A stretch of 64,000 nucleotides of DNA, from contig NZ_SNZF01000005.1 in assembly GCF_004363725.1 (NCBI RefSeq), positions 1 to 64,000 of the forward strand, given 5' to 3'. Below the pieces are notes generated by a model. That model ran no database searches and was not told where the DNA came from. It saw only the letters and a program-made list of their open reading frames with translations. Origin of the DNA: Aquamicrobium defluvii (lineage in GTDB: Bacteria > Pseudomonadota > Alphaproteobacteria > Rhizobiales > Rhizobiaceae). Below are positions 24,310 through 36,687 of this stretch, in pieces (the stretch's first letter is position 1; every line of letters starts with the position of its first letter). Both the position numbers and the translations under genes were made by a program.

Positions 24310-26943
24310 ATGCGTACAGATACCGGCCAGCTGTTCAGGCTCGAAGACTACCGGCCAAGCGACTATCTCATCCCGCAAATTCATCTCACGTTCCGGCTGG
24401 CACGCGACACGACGACCGTCGTTGCAGACCTGACCGTCGAACGCCGGGCCGGAACGGAGGCGTGCGCGCCGCTGGTGCTGGACGGAGACGGGCTGAAGCT
24501 GAAACGCATCGAGCTCGACGGATATGGCAATCCCGCCCATGAGGCGACATCCGGGAAACTCGTCCTGACGAACCTGCCGGAAGCACGCAGCTTTCGGCTG
24601 CTCATCGAGACCGAACTGGATCCGGATCGCAACAAGGCACTGATGGGGCTTTACCGCTCAAACGGCGTCTACTGCACCCAGTGCGAGCCGGAAGGCTTTC
24701 GCCGCATCACCTATTTCCTCGACAGGCCGGACATCCTGTCAGTCTACCATGTGCGCATCGAAGCCGCGAAGGCGGAGGCTCCTCTTCTGCTGTCCAACGG
24801 CAATCCGGTGGCGGGCGGGGAGCTTGGGGATGGCTGGCACTTCGCCGAATGGCACGATCCCCACCCCAAGCCTTCCTATCTGTTTGCGCTGGTGGCCGGC
24901 GATCTCGGCTGCCTGCGCGACAGCTTCACCACCATGAGCGGACGAACCGTGGAACTCGCCATCCATGTCGAGCACGGCAAGGAGAAGCTCGCGGCCTACG
25001 CCATGGATGCGCTGAAGCGCTCGATGAAATGGGACGAGGACGCGTTCGGACGCGAATACGACCTAGACGTGTTCAACATCGTTGCCGTCTCCGATTTCAA
25101 CATGGGCGCGATGGAGAACAAGGGCCTCAACATCTTCAACGACAAATATGTGCTGGCCGACGAAGCGACCGCGACGGACACCGATTTCGCCAATATCGAG
25201 GCGATCATCGCGCATGAGTATTTCCATAATTGGACAGGCAATAGAATCACTTGCCGTGACTGGTTCCAGCTCTGCCTCAAGGAAGGACTGACCGTTTTCC
25301 GCGACCACGAGTTTTCGGCGGACCAGCGCTCGCGCGGAGTGAAGCGCATCGCGGAGGTGCGCACGCTGCGCGCGCTTCAGTTCCCGGAGGATCAGGGACC
25401 CCTCGCCCATCCGGTGCGTCCGCGCCGCTATCGCGAGATCAATAATTTCTACACGGCGACCGTCTACGAAAAGGGTTCGGAAGTGGTGCGCATGCTGCGC
25501 ACAATCCTGGGGGCAGAGACCTTCCGCTCCGGCATGGAACTCTACTTCGAGCGTCACGACGGGCAAGCCTGTACCATCGAGGACTTCCTGAAAGTGTTCG
25601 AGGATGCGTCGGGACGCGATCTTTCGCAGTTCGGCCTCTGGTATAACCAGTCCGGAACGCCGAACCTGACCATCAAAGCGAGCTATGAGGCCGGCACTCT
25701 TACCCTCGACATAGAACAGTCCGTGCCGCCGACACCGTCGGAAAGCCGCAAACGCGCCATGCACATTCCGCTGGCTTTCGGTCTGATCGGCAGCGACGGC
25801 AAGGAAACCGGATTCACCGCGGCCGAAGGCGCAACGGTCGAAAACGGTGTCATCCATGTGCGCAAGCGCAGCCACAAGCTGCGCTTTCACGGTGTGCCCG
25901 AACGTCCGGTGCTGTCGCTCAACCGCGGCTTTTCCGCTCCGGTCACCCTTGCCATCGAGCAGCGTCCCGAGGACCTTGCCTTCCTGGTCGGCCATGACAG
26001 CGATCCGTTCGGACGCTGGCAGGCCTTCAACACGCTGCTGACCGATGCCCTGATTGCCGGGTATCGCCTTCTGCTGGGTGGAAAAGAGGCAAACTATCAG
26101 AAGGATATCGCGAAACTCGCAGGCAGGATCGCAACAGACGCAACCCTTGAGCCGGCCTATCGCGCGCTCGCGCTGACGCTGCCTTCGGAAGCCGACATCG
26201 CCCGCGACATCGGCAGGGATATCGACCCCGACGCCGTGCTCGCTGCCCGCAGCACGCTGTCCGCGTTCATTGCCGCAGCCAATCGCGAGCCGTTCGGGAA
26301 GCTTTACGAGGAGCTGGAGGATCGGGGGCCTTTCCGCCCCGATGCCGCCAGCGCGGGGCGTCGTGCCTTGCGCAACGTGGTGCTCGGCTACCTTGCCCGC
26401 CTCGAAGGCGGCGCCGACATCGCGGAACGGCACTACCGCACCGCCACCAATATGACGGACCTGATCGCCGGTCTGGGAACGCTGGCGCACGAACACGCCG
26501 GATCGCCCCGGACCGATGCAGCGCTTGCCGACTTCGCGGCCCGCCACGCAACGATGCCGCTTGCGATGGACAAATGGTTCCAGATCCAGTCGACCACCCC
26601 CGGCACGAAGGCACTGGAGACGGTGCGCGCCCTGATGCGGCATCCGGCGTTCCACATCGACAATCCCAACCGGGTCCGGGCGTTGCTCGGCACCTTTTCC
26701 ACCGGCAACCAGACCGGCTTCCATCGGGCGGACGGAACTGCCTATGCTTTCTTTGCCGACGCTCTCCTGGAGATCGATGGCGGCAATCCGCAACTTTCGG
26801 CCCGGCTCGCCACGGCCTTCCGCTCATGGCGCTCGCTGGAGCCGGCACGGCAGGAAAAAGCACGGCAGGCCCTGGTTTCGATTGCCGGTGCAAACAGCGT
26901 TTCCGTCGATCTGCGTGACATCGTGGAGCGCTCCCTGGCCTGA
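24310..26943 (+). CDS. pepN: Aminopeptidase N (M1 family)
   Basis: An 877-residue cytosolic zinc aminopeptidase. The substrate-binding GAMEN is in NMGAMENKGLNIF, the zinc site is HEYFHNWTGNRITCRDWFQL followed by KEGL (HExxH-18-E), and the transition-state Tyr lies in NNFYTATVYEKGSEVVRM. The N-terminal beta domain has YCTQCEPEGFRRITYFLDRPD. Length agrees with E. coli PepN (870). It diverges from the EamA transporter gene with an 87-base gap. Confidence 0.96.
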   Translation: MRTDTGQLFRLEDYRPSDYLIPQIHLTFRLARDTTTVVADLTVERRAGTEACAPLVLDGDGLKLKRIELDGYGNPAHEATSGKLVLTNLPEARSFRLLIETELDPDRNKALMGLYRSNGVYCTQCEPEGFRRITYFLDRPDILSVYHVRIEAAKAEAPLLLSNGNPVAGGELGDGWHFAEWHDPHPKPSYLFALVAGDLGCLRDSFTTMSGRTVELAIHVEHGKEKLAAYAMDALKRSMKWDEDAFGREYDLDVFNIVAVSDFNMGAMENKGLNIFNDKYVLADEATATDTDFANIEAIIAHEYFHNWTGNRITCRDWFQLCLKEGLTVFRDHEFSADQRSRGVKRIAEVRTLRALQFPEDQGPLAHPVRPRRYREINNFYTATVYEKGSEVVRMLRTILGAETFRSGMELYFERHDGQACTIEDFLKVFEDASGRDLSQFGLWYNQSGTPNLTIKASYEAGTLTLDIEQSVPPTPSESRKRAMHIPLAFGLIGSDGKETGFTAAEGATVENGVIHVRKRSHKLRFHGVPERPVLSLNRGFSAPVTLAIEQRPEDLAFLVGHDSDPFGRWQAFNTLLTDALIAGYRLLLGGKEANYQKDIAKLAGRIATDATLEPAYRALALTLPSEADIARDIGRDIDPDAVLAARSTLSAFIAAANREPFGKLYEELEDRGPFRPDAASAGRRALRNVVLGYLARLEGGADIAERHYRTATNMTDLIAGLGTLAHEHAGSPRTDAALADFAARHATMPLAMDKWFQIQSTTPGTKALETVRALMRHPAFHIDNPNRVRALLGTFSTGNQTGFHRADGTAYAFFADALLEIDGGNPQLSARLATAFRSWRSLEPARQEKARQALVSIAGANSVSVDLRDIVERSLA

Positions 26944-27076
26944 CAAAAATCGCCGTCCGGACATCTTTTTTCGCCGCGCCACTGGACAAGGCGAATCACG
27001 TTTGATTCTTTAGGGACGATTCGGATGTGTGGCGTAGCCGGATCTTCAAACGGGACATAGTGGGGAGTGCCATTTC

Positions 27077-29386
<2,310 letters not shown>

Positions 29387-32350
29387 CTATTTCGCCTTTC
29401 CACGCAAGATGCGACCGAAGCAGCGGCGCACCCCGGCTTCCGTATCGATCAGCGCAGCCTCCAGCACCGAAAAATCGGGCATATCGGTCACGGCCAGAAG
29501 AAGGTCGGACAGACCGGGCGGCACATCGTCCCTGTCGAACGATCCCGTCAGGCAAAGCCGCGTGATCTGGGTGATGGCAGCATAGAGCGAATAAGCCCGA
29601 ACCAGCTCCTCGCGCATGCCTGCATCCGCATAATCCGGCGCAAGTCCCGCCAGAACATCGGCTGTCGCGGTGGTGCCGGGCTTGCCGTTGAAGCTGCCGG
29701 TCAGGACCGCGACCTGCGCGATGAACTCGAGGTCGATCAGCCCGCCCGGAGCGAGCTTGATGTCCCACAGGTCGCGCGGCGGCTTCTCCTCCTCGATCAG
29801 CTTGCGCATGTCGGAAGCCTCGCGGCGCACCCTGGCCGCATCGCGCGGCTGGGCGAGGATGGCGGCGATCTCGCCGGCGATTTCGGTACAAAGTTCCCGG
29901 TCGCCCGCGACGGGGCGCGCGCGCGTCAGCGCCATCTGTTCCCACACCCACGCATCCTGCCGCTGATATTTGCGAAAGGCATCCATGTGGGTCGCGACCG
30001 GCCCCTTGTTGCCGGAGGGGCGCAGGCGCAGGTCCAGTTCGTAAAGCACGCCCTCGGCCGTGGGAGCCGACACCGCCGCGATCAGGCGCTGGGTCAGGCG
30101 GCTGTAGTAGTGGGCGGGCGCCAGAGGCTTTTCGCCGTCCGATTCATCCGCGTCCGGATCGTGGTCGTAGAGCAGGATGAGGTCGACATCCGAGCCGGCG
30201 GTCAATTCCTGGCTGCCCAGCTTGCCCATGCCGAGCAGGGCCACGCGCGCGCCGGGAATGCGGCCATGCCGGATTGCGAACCCGGCCGTCACGGCATCGA
30301 GCGCCGCACCTATGGTAAGGTCGGCAAGATGCGAGAAGGCCCTGCCCGCCTTGCGCGCATCGATGGAGCCGGCCAGCAGGCGCACGCCGATGAGGAATTT
30401 CTGCTCGGCCGCGAAGATGCGCAGCCGGTCCAGAACCTCCTCATAGGGCCGGTCGCCTTCGAGGAAGGCCGAAAGCCGGGCCTCCAGATAGGCCCGATCC
30501 GGCAATTCGCTGAGCAAGGCAGGGTCGAGCAGCCCGTCGAAGACGTGCGGACGGCGCGTGATGACGGCGGCCAGCCGGGGGGCCGCCCCCATGATGGTCG
30601 CCATCAGGCGCAGCAATGCGGTATTGGATTGCAGCAGGGAAAAGAGCTGGACGCCAGCAGGCAGGCCCGACAGGAATTCGTCGAAGCGCATCAGCGCCTC
30701 GTCGGCGCGGCGGGTCTTGCCGAAGGCTTCGAGCAGCGCCGGGGTCAGTTCCGTAAGCCGCTCGCGCGCTTCTGCCGAACGCGTCGCCCGATAGCGGCCG
30801 AAATGCCAGGCGCGGATGACCCGGCAGATGTCGCTCGGGCGCTGGAAACCGAGATTGTGCAGCGTCTGCAAAGTGTCGGGGTCATCGACATCGCCGGTGA
30901 AGACCAGATTGCCCATGCCGGCCGAAAGCTCGGGCGCCGCCTCGAACAGGGCCGCATAGTGGCCTTCCACCTCCACCAGCGATTCGCGGATGGCTTTTGA
31001 AAAAGCATCCGCATCGGCGAAGCCGAGCAGATGCGCGATGCGTTCCAGCCCTTCGTCGTCTTCCGGCAGAATGTGGGTCTGCTCGTCGGCGACCATCTGC
31101 ACGGCATGTTCGACACGGCGCAGGAACCAGTACTGGCGGATGAGCGCGTCGCGTGCCTCGGCCGTGATCCAGCCATTTCCGGCAAGCTGGCCAAGCATTT
31201 CCACCGTCTCGCGGCCGCGAAGCTCGGGGAAGCGGCCACCGGCGATGAGCTGCTGGGTCTGGACGAAGAACTCGATCTCGCGGATGCCGCCCCGGCCAAG
31301 CTTGACGTTGTGCCCCTTTACCGCGATCTCGCCATGCCCCTTGTGGGCATGGATCTGGCGCTTGATGGAATGGACGTCGGCAATGGCCGCATAGTCCATA
31401 TATTTGCGCCAGACATAAGGACGCAGTTCCTTCAGGAAGGCATCACCCGCCTCGATGTCGCCCGCCAGCGGCCGGGCCTTGATCATGGCGGCACGCTCCC
31501 AGTTCTGGCCGCGTGCCTCATAGTAGTTCAGGGCCGCCCCTACGGGGATAGCCAGCGGGGTCGAGCCGGGGTCCGGACGCAGGCGCAAATCGGTGCGGAA
31601 TACATAACCATGCTCGGTGCGGTCCTGCATGATGCGTACCAGCCGGCGGGCAAGGCGCGAAAAGACGTCCGTCGCCTCCATCGGATCGCCCGACACGGCC
31701 CTGGGATCGAAGAAGAGAATGAGATCGATGTCCGACGAGAAATTGAGCTCGTACGCACCGAGCTTTCCCATGCCAAGCACGATCAACCCGCTGTCACGGG
31801 CTGGATCTCCGGGATGCGGCAGATTGAGCTTGCCCTGCCGCGCGAGGTCGGCCAGCAGGAAAGCGGTGGCGGCACGAACGCAGGCTTCGGCCAACAGGCT
31901 CAGGCGCCGGACGGTCGCCTGCGTATCCGCCTCGCCCGCCAGATCGGCGAGAGCGATGAGGAAATGCGCTTCCGTCTTGAGCAGCCGCAGCCGCTTCATC
32001 AGTTCGGCTTCGGAAACGCCGTCACCTTTCCAGCTGACATCGATTTCGGAACCAATCGCATCGAGCCGTTCCGCGACGGTCCCGTCGAAGAGCGCATCGA
32101 GCATTTGCGGACGGCGGCGCGCCAGATCGCGCAGGAAGGGCGACAGATCGAAGACTGCGGCAAGGAAGCGGCGGGCATCGCTGTCCTTGGCAAGCAGTTT
32201 CGCCACCCGCGGCAACTCCCGCTCCGATGCACTGTCGGCGATGTCGGCAAGCACGGAATCCGCATGGCCCGCATCGAGCGGCCGGAGTTGAAATGCGGGC
32301 CGCAGCAGCCACCCGGTTACGGCGCGTTCCGCCGCGATGCTTGAAGCCAT
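29387..32350 (-). CDS. glnE: Bifunctional glutamine-synthetase adenylyltransferase/deadenylase
   Basis: A 987-residue enzyme with two nucleotidyltransferase domains that adds AMP to and removes it from glutamine synthetase in response to PII and glutamine. The N-terminal (adenylyl-removing) half contains GMGKLGAYELNFSSDIDLI with the metal DxD, and the C-terminal (adenylyltransferase) half contains LGMGKLGSQELTAGSDVDLILLYDHD. LGRGGIREIEFFVQ and LAPGGLIDLEFIAQV follow the two domains. It is convergent with pleC without a gap and follows the sensor kinase gene by five bases, probably co-transcribed. Confidence 0.96.
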   Translation of the reverse strand: MASSIAAERAVTGWLLRPAFQLRPLDAGHADSVLADIADSASERELPRVAKLLAKDSDARRFLAAVFDLSPFLRDLARRRPQMLDALFDGTVAERLDAIGSEIDVSWKGDGVSEAELMKRLRLLKTEAHFLIALADLAGEADTQATVRRLSLLAEACVRAATAFLLADLARQGKLNLPHPGDPARDSGLIVLGMGKLGAYELNFSSDIDLILFFDPRAVSGDPMEATDVFSRLARRLVRIMQDRTEHGYVFRTDLRLRPDPGSTPLAIPVGAALNYYEARGQNWERAAMIKARPLAGDIEAGDAFLKELRPYVWRKYMDYAAIADVHSIKRQIHAHKGHGEIAVKGHNVKLGRGGIREIEFFVQTQQLIAGGRFPELRGRETVEMLGQLAGNGWITAEARDALIRQYWFLRRVEHAVQMVADEQTHILPEDDEGLERIAHLLGFADADAFSKAIRESLVEVEGHYAALFEAAPELSAGMGNLVFTGDVDDPDTLQTLHNLGFQRPSDICRVIRAWHFGRYRATRSAEARERLTELTPALLEAFGKTRRADEALMRFDEFLSGLPAGVQLFSLLQSNTALLRLMATIMGAAPRLAAVITRRPHVFDGLLDPALLSELPDRAYLEARLSAFLEGDRPYEEVLDRLRIFAAEQKFLIGVRLLAGSIDARKAGRAFSHLADLTIGAALDAVTAGFAIRHGRIPGARVALLGMGKLGSQELTAGSDVDLILLYDHDPDADESDGEKPLAPAHYYSRLTQRLIAAVSAPTAEGVLYELDLRLRPSGNKGPVATHMDAFRKYQRQDAWVWEQMALTRARPVAGDRELCTEIAGEIAAILAQPRDAARVRREASDMRKLIEEEKPPRDLWDIKLAPGGLIDLEFIAQVAVLTGSFNGKPGTTATADVLAGLAPDYADAGMREELVRAYSLYAAITQITRLCLTGSFDRDDVPPGLSDLLLAVTDMPDFSVLEAALIDTEAGVRRCFGRILRGKAK

Positions 32351-32355
32351 AGGGG

Positions 32356-33807
32356 TCAGGACCTGTCCTTGTCGGGAAACACCATGACCACGGATAATCC
32401 GGGATCGGCGGGCAAAAGATCAAGCCTGCCGCCGTGAAATTTCATCACCGCGCCGGCGAGGCTGAGACCAAGCCCCGAACCCGGTTGCGAACGGCTCTTT
32501 TCCAGCCGCACGAAACGCTCGGTGGCGCGGGCGCGATCCTGCTCGTCGGGAATGCCGTGGCCGTTATCGGTCACGGACAGGCGGATTTCCGCACCCTCCC
32601 GCTCCAGCCGGACACGCACGCGCGGCTCACCGGTCGCATCCGCCGAATATTTGATGGCGTTGTCGACGATGTTGGACAGCGCCTGTCCGATGAGTTCGCG
32701 ATTGCCGTCGATGATCACCGATTGCGAGGGTTCCGCCTCCAGCACGACGCCGCTGTCTTCTGCCAGAGGTTCGTACAGTTCGACAACGTCGCGGACGGCC
32801 TCCGCAAGATCGACCCCGGCCATGCTCTCGGCCGAGTAGCCCGCCTCCAGCCGGGAAATCATCAAAATCGCGTTGAAGGTTTTGATGAGCTGATCCGATT
32901 CGGCAATGGTGGCTTCGAGCGCGGCACGGTAGTCGGCGGTTTTATGCTTTCCGGCCAGCGTCGCCTCGGCGCGGTTGCGGATGCGCGTCAGCGGCGTCTT
33001 GAGGTCGTGGGCAATGTTGTCGGAAACCTGCTTGAGCCCCTCGTTCAGCGTGTCGATGCGCGCCAGCATGGCGTTGAGGTTTTCCGAAAGACGATCGAAC
33101 TCGTCGCCAGCACCGGTCGTTGGCAGGCGGCCGGACAGATCGCCCCCCATGATGCGGCGGCTGGCCGCGGAAATGGCGTCTATGCGCTTCAGCGCGGCCC
33201 GACCGACGAAGAACCAGATGACAATGCCGCCCAGCCCCATCATGCCCAGCGCCAGCATCAGCGAACGGTTGACCACCTCGCGTAACCGCTGCGGCTCGCC
33301 CATATCGCGCCCCACCAGCAGGATCATCTGATTTGGAAGACGCAGGACCAGCGCCAGCGCGTCATGCCTGCGCAGTTGCGTGCGCTGCGTCTCGTTCTGC
33401 GCGCCCTCGCTCCGCTGACGCTCGGCCTCGCTCTCGCCATAGCGGCGATAGTAGAAGGGTCGCGTCGTCCAGCCCTCTGTCTCCAGCACGCCAGGTTCGA
33501 GGCTTTCCACATTTCCTGTAAGAATCTGGCCATTGATATCTGCAAGCAGGTAGAGATTGGCTCCCGGCTGGCGGGAGCGCTGCTCGACCACGCGCACCAG
33601 CGTGGGCAGCCCGCCACGCTGGTAGGCGCGCCCAAGGCTGAGAACCTCATCGTTGATCGTTTCCTGTGTCTGCGTCGCCAGCATGCGCAGGGAAAGCGAG
33701 GTCATGTAGAAGACCAGAAGGATGGCGCACAATGCAAACAAGAGCATAAAGAGCGCAGACAGCCGCGCCGCCGTCGTCTTCATGATCGGTGGCAGGGAAA
33801 GCGCCAT
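32356..33807 (-). CDS. Sensor histidine kinase of the degP-glnE region
   Basis: A kinase of about 483 residues with two membrane segments (LSALFMLLFALCAILLVFYMTSL; LALGMMGLGGIVIWFFVG) around a periplasmic domain of about 130 residues. A HAMP domain follows (ISAASRRIMGGDLSGRLPTTGAGDEF), then HisKA with the phospho-accepting His in NIAHDLKTPLTRIRNRAEA and a HATPase (NIVDNAIKY, DNGHGIP, GSGLGLSL). Starts at GTG 33813, ATG 33807 and ATG 33783 are possible. It follows its response regulator at once. The signal is unknown; the link to the envelope through degP next door is suggestive. Confidence 0.88.
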   Translation of the reverse strand: MALSLPPIMKTTAARLSALFMLLFALCAILLVFYMTSLSLRMLATQTQETINDEVLSLGRAYQRGGLPTLVRVVEQRSRQPGANLYLLADINGQILTGNVESLEPGVLETEGWTTRPFYYRRYGESEAERQRSEGAQNETQRTQLRRHDALALVLRLPNQMILLVGRDMGEPQRLREVVNRSLMLALGMMGLGGIVIWFFVGRAALKRIDAISAASRRIMGGDLSGRLPTTGAGDEFDRLSENLNAMLARIDTLNEGLKQVSDNIAHDLKTPLTRIRNRAEATLAGKHKTADYRAALEATIAESDQLIKTFNAILMISRLEAGYSAESMAGVDLAEAVRDVVELYEPLAEDSGVVLEAEPSQSVIIDGNRELIGQALSNIVDNAIKYSADATGEPRVRVRLEREGAEIRLSVTDNGHGIPDEQDRARATERFVRLEKSRSQPGSGLGLSLAGAVMKFHGGRLDLLPADPGLSVVMVFPDKDRS

Positions 33808-33813
33808 CGGCAC

Positions 33814-34488
33814 TCAGCCGTGCCTGAGCATGTAGCCGGCCCCGCGCACCGTGTGCAGGATCGCCTTGTCGAAACCCTTCTCGATCTTGCCGCGCAGACG
33901 CGAGACATGCACGTCGATGACATTGGTCTGCGGATCGAAATGATAATCCCAGACATTTTCAAGCAGCATGGTGCGGGTGACCACCTGCCCGGCGTGCCGC
34001 ATGAGATATTCGAGCAGGCGAAACTCGCGCGGCTGCAAGGTGATTTCCTGGCCGGCGCGTTTCACCGAATGGGACAAACGATCAAGCTCGAGATCGCCGA
34101 CACGGTAGACGGTCTCGCTTTCGCGGCTGCCGGCACGCCGGTTCAGCACCTCGATGCGAGCCAGAAGCTCCGAGAAGGCATAGGGTTTGGTGAGATAATC
34201 GTCGCCGCCGGCGCGCAGGCCGGTCACACGGTCGTCAACCTCGCCCAAAGCCGAAAGGATAAGGACGGGCGTCGTATTGCCACGCGAACGCAGGCTGGCA
34301 ATGACCGAAAGACCGTCACGGCGCGGCAACATGCGGTCCACCACCATGACATCGTAGTCGCCCGCATCGGCAAGCGCGAAGCCGGTTTCGCCGTCGCCGG
34401 CTACATGGGCAGTGTGGCCGGCCTCGGAAAAGGCTTTTTCCAGATAGTCCGCAGCCTCGCGGTCATCTTCAATGACAAGAATCTTCAT
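33814..34488 (-). CDS. OmpR/PhoB-family response regulator of the degP-glnE region
   Basis: A 224-residue regulator with a receiver domain (MKILVIEDDREAADYL; phospho-Asp in YDVMVVDRMLPRRDG; the Lys of LTKPYAF) and a winged-helix output domain (LQPREFRLLEYLMRHAGQVVTRTMLLENVWDY; VDVHVSRLRGKIE). ATG 34488 begins the canonical MKILVIEDD; the frame extends into the degP terminator and is not used there. It is paired with the kinase gene downstream and transcribed toward glnE. Confidence 0.9.
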   Translation of the reverse strand: MKILVIEDDREAADYLEKAFSEAGHTAHVAGDGETGFALADAGDYDVMVVDRMLPRRDGLSVIASLRSRGNTTPVLILSALGEVDDRVTGLRAGGDDYLTKPYAFSELLARIEVLNRRAGSRESETVYRVGDLELDRLSHSVKRAGQEITLQPREFRLLEYLMRHAGQVVTRTMLLENVWDYHFDPQTNVIDVHVSRLRGKIEKGFDKAILHTVRGAGYMLRHG

Positions 34489-34537
34489 CGCATCACTATA
34501 GGTGATTCCGGCAACCGCGCCTGAATGTAAAAGAATG

Positions 34538-34571
34538 AAGCCGGCCGCCTTCACAGAGCGGCGGCCGGCTT
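34538..34571 (-). terminator. Terminator hairpin after degP
   Basis: A perfect 12 bp stem (AAGCCGGCCGCC with GGCGGCCGGCTT) around a 10-base loop begins just after the degP stop. On the minus strand it is followed by CATTCTTTTAC, a moderate T tract. It separates degP from the regulator-kinase-glnE unit. Confidence 0.8.
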
Positions 34572-34577
34572 GTTCCA

Positions 34578-36110
34578 TCAACCCTGATTTATAGGCAGGG
34601 CCACGAAGCGGTTCGCGGAGTCACGGCTGATCTGGACCAGAACCGACTTGCGGCCGGCCTTGGCGGCCTTGTCCATGGCGTCGGTAACGTCCTTGACGCT
34701 GGCCACCTCCTCGGAGTTCACGGCCGTGATGACATCGCCCGTCTGGATGCCGCGATCGGCGGCATCGCTATCGGGATCGACACCCGTGACCACGAGGCCC
34801 TTGCCATCATCCGCCGTGGTGACGGTCAATCCCAGATCGGTCAGCGTATCGGTGGACGAAGGCGCGGAATCGCCGGGGGCGGCAGATGCCTGCGTGCTGC
34901 TGCCGGGCAGCTTGCCGAGTTCGACCTTGACGCTCTCGGACTTTCCACCCCGCCACACGGTCATATCCACCGTAGTACCCGGAGCATAGCCTGCGATGAC
35001 ACGCGCCAGATCGCGGGAAGACGAAATGTCCTTGCCATCCACCTGCATGATCACGTCGCCGGATACGATGCCCGCCTTTTTGGCCGGGCTCTCGTCCTGC
35101 GTATTGGCGACGATGGCGCCCTTGTCCGCCTTCAGGCCGAGCGATTCGGCGATTTCCTTCGTCACCGGCTGGATTTCAACGCCGAGCCAGCCACGAGCGA
35201 CCGAGCCATCCCGGATAAGCCCCTCGACCACCTGCTTGGCCGTGGAAGCGGGAATGGCGAAGGCGATGCCGACATTGCCGCCGGAGGGGGAGAAGATGGC
35301 GGTATTGATGCCCACGACCTGACCGTTGAGGTCGAATGCCGGGCCACCGGAATTGCCGCGATTGACGGCGGCATCGATCTGGATGAAGTCGTCATAGGGA
35401 CCGGCACCGATGTCGCGGCCGCGTGCCGAAACGATGCCGGCGGTAACCGTACCGCCGAGGCCGAACGGATTGCCGACGGCGACCACCCAGTCACCGACGC
35501 GCACCTTCGCGTCATCGGCGAAATCCACATAGGTGAATTTGGTGCCGCTATCGACTTTCAGCACCGCGAGATCGGTGCGCTCGTCCTTGCCGACAAGCCT
35601 GGCGTCCAGTTCCTTGCCGTCATTGGTGACGATGGTGAACTCCGTGCCATTATCGACAACGTGGTTGTTGGTCACCACATAGCCGTCCTCGGAGATGAAG
35701 AAGCCGGACCCCTGCGCCACGGGACGCGGCCTGGCTGGGCCACGGCGCTCGGCGCGCGGACCGCCATTGCGGTCTTCGAAGCCACGGAATTCGCGGAAGA
35801 AGCGGCGCATGGGGTGATCGGGGGGAAGATTGCCGAAGCCTTCGTCGGGAAAGCCGAAGCCAGGGGCGCCGTCCGCCGTCTGGTCAACCCTGGCCTTGAC
35901 GCGAACGCTGACGACTGCCGGCGTCACATTGGACACCACATCGGCGAAACTGGGAACCTGCGGGGCTTCGACGCGAACGGCCTCGGCCAGCACCGGCACG
36001 GTGCCTGCGGTTATTCCCGTGAAACCGACGGCGCCGGCAATGGCGAGCGAGGCGGCGGCAGCGGCAAGCCCCCTGCTCCGGCGGGAAACGATTCTGGAGG
36101 TGCTGGTCAT
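34578..36110 (-). CDS. degP: DegP/HtrA periplasmic serine protease
   Basis: A 510-residue protease-chaperone. An N-terminal signal segment (LAAAAASLAIAGAVGFTGITAG) directs it to the periplasm. The triad is visible: His150 in NNHVVDNG, Asp180 in TDLAVLKV and Ser254 in GNSGGPAF. Two PDZ domains follow (about 300-385 and 415-500), the first with GWLGVEIQPVTKEIAESLGL. ATG 36110 follows AAGGATCGAG. A Gly/Arg-rich insertion (RGFEDRNGGPRAERRGPARP) precedes the protease core. It lies just after the cytochrome c maturation genes, the classical rhizobial cycHJKL-degP order. Confidence 0.95.
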   Translation of the reverse strand: MTSTSRIVSRRSRGLAAAAASLAIAGAVGFTGITAGTVPVLAEAVRVEAPQVPSFADVVSNVTPAVVSVRVKARVDQTADGAPGFGFPDEGFGNLPPDHPMRRFFREFRGFEDRNGGPRAERRGPARPRPVAQGSGFFISEDGYVVTNNHVVDNGTEFTIVTNDGKELDARLVGKDERTDLAVLKVDSGTKFTYVDFADDAKVRVGDWVVAVGNPFGLGGTVTAGIVSARGRDIGAGPYDDFIQIDAAVNRGNSGGPAFDLNGQVVGINTAIFSPSGGNVGIAFAIPASTAKQVVEGLIRDGSVARGWLGVEIQPVTKEIAESLGLKADKGAIVANTQDESPAKKAGIVSGDVIMQVDGKDISSSRDLARVIAGYAPGTTVDMTVWRGGKSESVKVELGKLPGSSTQASAAPGDSAPSSTDTLTDLGLTVTTADDGKGLVVTGVDPDSDAADRGIQTGDVITAVNSEEVASVKDVTDAMDKAAKAGRKSVLVQISRDSANRFVALPINQG

Positions 36111-36210
36111 CGATCTCGATCCTTCTTGCACGGAATGTCTCATGAACATCATCGCAGGCAGAGATAGGACGCCGGACCTTACTGCGCCATTTCCGGTTGA
36201 TGAAACTTTG

Positions 36211-36687
36211 TTAATGTTGAGAAGTCTGGTCGCGTTTCAACAGCTCGTCGAGAGCAGCACGCTCTTCGTCCGTCAGCTTCGCGACCTCGGCCGGACGTTT
36301 GCGCCTCGATGCAAGGAAAACGAAGGCCCCTCCGGCCAGAAGCAACACAAAAGGCGCGCTCCACAGCAACACGGTCCGCGCATTGAGACGCGGCTTCAGC
36401 AGTACGAACTCACCGTAGCGGGAAACGACGAAGTCGATGACCTGCTGGTCGGTGTCGCCGGCTTCGATGCGCTCGCGCACAAGCACGCGCAGGTCTCGGG
36501 CCAGATCGGCGTCGGAATCGTCTATGGACTGGTTCTGGCACACGAGGCAGCGCAGACCGGCAGAGATGCCGCGCGCGCGCTGTTCCAGCGCCGGGTCGTC
36601 CAGCACTTCATCGGGCGTTACCGCACGCGCAGCCGGCGCGGCAAACAAACCGATGCACAGCAACGCGAGGGCAAGGCGGCGAATCAT
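36211..36687 (-). CDS. ccmH: Cytochrome c maturation protein CcmH (CycL)
   Basis: A 158-residue protein with a signal peptide ([17 protein letters not shown]), the redox motif LRCLVCQNQ (CxxC) that reduces apocytochrome c before haem attachment, and a C-terminal membrane segment ([19 protein letters not shown]) with a cytoplasmic tail. It works with CcmF in the haem ligation complex. The start overlaps the end of ccmF by ATGA. Confidence 0.95.
   Translation of the reverse strand: MIRRLALALLCIGLFAAPAARAVTPDEVLDDPALEQRARGISAGLRCLVCQNQSIDDSDADLARDLRVLVRERIEAGDTDQQVIDFVVSRYGEFVLLKPRLNARTVLLWSAPFVLLLAGGAFVFLASRRKRPAEVAKLTDEERAALDELLKRDQTSQH

Noticed and set aside
23200..24540. Longer EamA transporter starting inside pepN
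   Set aside because: The extension is antisense to the pepN start and adds a non-membrane, non-conserved N-terminus; ATG 24222 is sufficient.
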